Assembly (NCBI RefSeq): GCF_000226115.1
Contig: NC_016461.1
Location: 2,542,001 to 2,606,000 of the forward strand
Origin: Thermothielavioides terrestris NRRL 8126
Taxonomy: Eukaryota; Ascomycota; Sordariomycetes; Sordariales; Chaetomiaceae
Reading direction: 5' to 3'
Length of the DNA stretch: 64,000 nucleotides
The notes beneath the pieces were generated by a model. It had not been told where the DNA came from and did no database searches. It worked only from the letters and a program-made list of their open reading frames with translations. Each line of letters opens with the position of its first letter. The first letter of the stretch is position 1. The position numbers and the translations under genes were made by a program. Shown here one piece after another: positions 60,012-64,000 of this stretch.

Positions 60012-63000
60012 TCAGCCGAGGTTGACGAAGCTAGCGGCGACCGGGGCGTTGATCTGGCCGAAGGAAGCGATGTCGTCCGGGTTCTGCTCGCGAGGCCGCG
60101 AGCCGTTGAGAAGCGGGCAGAGTCTTTTTTTTGTTGGTGAGCCGCATGTTAGCATGGTTGTTGTGTGAAGCAGCGTATGAAAACCTGTGAGACTGAGTGG
60201 ATGGAAAAGAACAAAAGACAAGATACGACAAGTCGAGATGGAAGAAGGGTCCAGGCAGGCCTCCGGCTGAGAGGTGGGTTACTACTCTCGCCGGAGGCCG
60301 GCCTCCGACCATATGAAAATTGGCATTTGGTTGCCCATTTGACAACGGAGCCTGGCTTGAAGGTGACCACTACTTCGCGCCAGAGCCCGCGTCCTCCAGG
60401 TCTCCCGTTGCAACGGATTGCTGACCATTCAAGGGAGGCGGCGCCGCAGCGCCCATCCGAATTTCGAAGGCGTCCGCCTCCCAGCAACGGGGATCCCAGA
60501 ACTTGTCTCCCTCGCGGGGGCCGGAAGTCGGCCTCCACGCGTCGCGCTTGCTAGACTTCTTGGGCCTTCTGGAGCCAAGGTTGTTGCCCTCTTGAACCTT
60601 GCGGGGAGCAGATGTCTCCTGCTGGGAGCAAGGGCATACGTACTTTTTGTTGGTCTTGATGTGGCCGACCTGGCCGCAGTTGGCGCACTTCCGGGTCGTG
60701 CCTGTCACCTTCTCCGTCGATGGCTCGGGCGAGCCCTCGTCGTCATCGTCGACAGCACCGCCATCCCGCATCCTTTGCTGGAGCTTCTTCTGCTTTTCGC
60801 GCTTCTTACGTCGCTCTTTGTTCTTCTCCAATCGCTCTTGCTCGATGCGAGCCCTGAATGACGAGGTTAACGTCTGCGCAAGCTCAAGAAGAAAACCGGT
60901 GCAAGACGACTCACTTTTCGAGGATCAACTCGTCCTTCTCCGGATCGCCAGTGAGCTTGACGTTGTAGATGCTAGACCTCTTGGTTAGTGCTGCTGTCCA
61001 GCTACGGCAGGGACATGGAAATCACTGACTCGATATTCTCAAACTCCATTTGACGGCGCCTCTTGCTGTACTGTGCAATGACGACGGGATCGTGGACAAT
61101 CTCGGTGACCGTCTGGATCTCTCCATTCTCCCCCTTGACCTCGCGGATGATCTTCAACTTGCGCCGGTTCAGGGCGCTAGCCTGACTCTGGCTCACCTGG
61201 CTCGCACCGTCGGCCACGTTCGCGGGCTGCGGAGCCTGGCTCTGCACGTTGAATCGCTCGTCCTCGTCCTCCTGCGCAAGGACGTCGTCGTCATCGTGCT
61301 CTTGTGCATCCTCAAGACTCTGCTTTTGCCTGTTCCAAATGTCCCGAAGGGACTCGGTGTAGAGGTTGTCCTGGTTCTTGACGTTGTACATGTGACCGCC
61401 ATTGGCCTTGCGCTGCCGCTCAATGGCATCCGCAGATGTTGCGAGCGGCCCATGCAGCTGCTCCAGGAAGCCACCCTTCATGGAGGTCCTCAGGTAGCTG
61501 ACACCAAGGCCCTTGCCGGTTGGGTCTCCGGGGCCGTGCACGGCAATCATGGCCTTACCGTGGCTGGCGTCGATGAAGGCCTTGGTAAGCCGCCACGGTG
61601 CCATCTTGTTCGCGAGGGCGTCTGGTGGGAGCTCGTCACCAACCTCCATCTCATCGTCTTTGAACATGGCATCGTTGACTTCATAGCCGCCGTTCTCCAG
61701 CTCGTGCGCACCGACCTGCATCGCGTCCAAAAGACAGACATCCTCCGGCCGGACGAGCGATCGAATCTCGGACTCGGGCATGAGCTCCTCATTGTCGGGT
61801 AGGACCCAGTTCCGCTGCTCTTTGCGGAAGACCAGGAACTCCTTCAGCTTCTGGCGGTTTTGTGACTCGTTGGAATCGGCCACGTGGCGGGTGATGTCGG
61901 TTAGGGTGACGTTGTCGCTCCGGTGCAGGAGCCGATACGATACCATCTTGAGACGGTTCTTGGCGATATTCGTAACACGGCGAGAGTGCGGCCCGGGCAC
62001 TTCCATCGAGGGGAGGGTCTGCCCGACCACAAACAGGTGGTCGATGTTCCGCAGGTACCACGATGAGCCGGATTTGCCCGTGGTGCTGCGACCGAGAATG
62101 AAGTCGGTATTCCTGGGATTGTGCTTGAAAATGGGCGCGCGGAACATCTGGTTGTGCAGCGTGGGCACGGTCTCGCCGGGATGGACTTGGCCGACCATGG
62201 CAAACGGCGAGCGGTCTTCGGGCATCAAGATGTAGGGCTCGCCGAGCTCCCGCTTCTCCGGTCGCGAGTCGGTCCCCTTGGAGCGGCGGTAATAGTTGAC
62301 AATCTTCTGGCCCATGCCGAAGTTCGAGAGCACGATAGGGATCTCCTCGCAATACTCAAAGAGAATGGCGGTGGAGTTGTCGTTCAACGTGAGATCTGAC
62401 GAGGTCTGGAAGATCTCGGGGATCCTCTTGCCCTTAACTTGCCTCTTCCGTTTCAGAGACGGCGGCTTGAACTTGACCGGGTGGAAAGCGTCCCTCCGCG
62501 GCTGGAACTGGGGTCGATGGTAGCTGTGAGGATCGCTGGCAGAGAGCTTCACCTTGTAATAAGGCCACGTGAGTCTCTGGGCCGTCATGCTGTGTTCGAC
62601 GGGGATCGCGGCCAGCGTGGCCCGGACCTTGCTCTGACTGTTCTCCTTGAGCGCGTCGTAGGCGGTGTCGGACGAGAAGTTGAAGCGCTGCGACAGGTCT
62701 CGACCGAGCCGGCCGTTCGCCAGCCGCACTGTTTTGTGCTGGACCTTGCGCCTCTTGGCGCTGCGCTCCGACTCCACGTCATCGATGAGTAGGTAGGGGT
62801 CATTCATATCGAGGATGACACGCTTCCCGAGCTTGGCGGTGGCCTCCTCGAAGTTGTCAAAGTTGGGCGCCGTGAAGCGCGGGATGGGAGGGAGGCCTTT
62901 GGGTGGCTCTAGGCGCCGTTTCTTTGGAGCTGGCCCGTCGAGGAACATCCTGTCCCAGTCGTCATCGTCGCCGTCAACCTCAGTCTTAATGAGCATGCTG

Positions 63001-63965
63001 TCGGCAACGACGTCGTTGGCTGGGGCGGTCTCGGCCTCCTGAGCAGAAGCGACATCATCGCCCAGACGGATCATGGAGTCCCAGTCGTCACACACTAGAG
63101 CAATATCGCGGAGGGTATAGCCTCCAACTTTCTCGGAATCGGAGCCGTCGTCCAGGGGGAAGACCTCAAGGTCTGCCTGCTCCAGAGGCTCGGGTTCCTC
63201 GAGGGAAACGAGGCCGCGTTGCTCGGCAGTGCTGATGCGCTGGTAGACGGACGATGTGGCCGGGCCAGAGATGCGAAACAGCTTTTCTTGGTCGACGTCG
63301 AGGTCCAAGCTAAGCTTGGTAGGCACTAGGGGCTTCGGAGGTTTGGCGGGCTTCTTGGAAATCCAGTAGGCCTGCTTTGGGCGGAGGAGCTCGTTCCAGT
63401 GGAGGGGAACGTGTTCTTTGAACCCTGGATAAGCCTGCTTCACGGCCTCGGCGAGACTCTCGGCCGGAGGAGGAATATTGGGATCTTGGTTGGAGTCGCT
63501 CGGCTTCGGTCCGTGATCGAAGTTCAGGGCGATCAGGTCGGCAAGAGTCTCGCGCGGCTGCGCATCGACATGCATGCGGTCGTCGCCATTGGCGTCCAGA
63601 GGATGGGGCGATGACGCGAGGTCGCCGTGAGGCCCCAGAGGGGACGAGGGGAGATTCTCGCCGAAGAGATCGTCGGTATCGTTGTCATCGGTCAGGCCGG
63701 GGCCGTCGCCGCTAGAACCGCTTGCAGGGGGCTCTTCGTCAGGCAACTCATCGTCGCTCAGATCGATGTCCTCGTAGTCGACGGCATCCTCGGCCTTGCC
63801 GGACTGGTCGAACTGGGTGACGCGCTCGATCTGGCTCAGGAACTCGGTCACGCCACTAGCGAGGCCCTCATGTATTTCCTGGATCGCCGCATCATCTCGC
63901 TCCTCCTGAGCCCTCCACTCGTCCTCGTCGACGCTGTCAAACATTGCGTCGCTGTCGCCTGCCAT
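60012..63965 (-). CDS. taf1: TFIID subunit Taf1
   Basis: The largest TFIID subunit, which contacts TBP and promoter DNA in the nucleus. About 1104 aa from exons 63965-61030, 60971-60915, 60853-60644 and 60123-60012. The N-terminus is acidic (TBP-binding TAND-like, DAVDYEDIDLSDDELPDEEP). The long DUF3591 core follows, with TKLSLDLDVDQEKLFRISG, RIPEIFQTSSDLTLNDNSTA, FEYCEEIPIVLSNFGMGQKI, VGQVHPGETVPTLHNQMFRAP, and APWRLTKAFIDASHGKAMIA. Near the C-terminus a coiled-coil basic helix leads to a zinc knuckle CANCGQVGHIKTNKK. The knuckle's last Cys (LCPLLNGSRPREQNPDDIAS) lies on the final exon, 520 nt away across the last intron. Without that splice the protein would end at 60370 after about 90 unrelated residues. 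The intron has a GTACGT donor and a GCTAAC branch point. No bromodomains, as in other fungi. Confidence 0.9.
60124..60643 (-). other. 520-nt intron splitting the Taf1 zinc knuckle
   Basis: Donor GTACGT after ACCAACAAAAA, branch point GCTAAC, acceptor AAAAAAAAG. This is five to ten times longer than the other introns in the window. Read-through stays open for 91 codons and stops at 60370, so intron retention would give a different C-terminus. Confidence 0.7.
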
Positions 63966-64000
63966 GGCGATGTCGACGCCGGATCCGGATCGCCTTTGTC
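63966..64000. other. start of the taf1 upstream region
   Basis: Only 35 bp upstream of the taf1 ATG are inside the window, too little to assign a promoter. Confidence 0.5.

Overview
The window is filamentous ascomycete DNA, most likely from a GC-rich sordariomycete. The genes are short-intron and GC-rich (GT..AG introns of about 50-100 nt, CTAAC-type branch points), the recognisable products are fungal (Rlm1 MADS factor, Taf1, AgdA-type alpha-glucosidase), and a long AT-rich block shows the TA excess and stop-riddled reading frames left by repeat-induced point mutation (RIP).

Region 1 (about 853-30324) is one nested transposon stack. The outermost element is a decayed Helitron on the minus strand. 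It has a hairpin plus CTAG end at 853 and a TC end at 30324, and sits between host A and T. Two copies of one Ty3/Gypsy chromovirus have landed in it: copy A (5018-20138, plus strand, TSD gaaag) in the helicase gene and copy B (21414-28967, minus strand, TSD atagg) in the Rep-side half. A Ty1/Copia element (11760-19318, minus strand, TSD caact) has landed inside copy A. The Copia element has identical 182-bp LTRs, an uninterrupted 1789-codon gag-pol and no sign of RIP, so it arrived last.

The most unusual content is that each of the three unrelated element types carries an extra gene on the strand opposite to its replication genes, near its 3' end. Copia has an intact four-exon gene (12589-13502) for a 248-aa Cys-cluster, acidic/basic protein. 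The Helitron has a RIP-damaged two-exon gene (1302-2664) with a DUF3716-like six-Cys cluster. The Gypsy family has a RIP-damaged frame of about 390 codons (10327-11499 in A, 22489-23658 in B) with a C-x2-C-x6-C motif. I infer a convergent, possibly functional, class of antisense accessory genes.

Region 2 (30325-43930) is ordinary DNA with a TA-flanked MITE, an MFS sugar transporter, a secreted GH31 alpha-glucosidase beside it (a plausible maltose or starch utilisation pair), a single-pass secretory-pathway protein, and a second MITE.

Region 3 (43930-64000) holds a 2OG-Fe(II) oxygenase divergent from an FRG1 homologue, the Rlm1-type MADS-box regulator of the cell-wall-integrity pathway, a 4-kb gene-poor spacer, a many-exon SGNH/FG-GAP protein gene with a 16-nt microexon and an in-frame TAG, and the TFIID subunit Taf1. 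Taf1's zinc knuckle is split by an unusually long intron.

Exon structures are hand-inferred from splice signals, frame and family resemblance. No alignment or RNA evidence was available.
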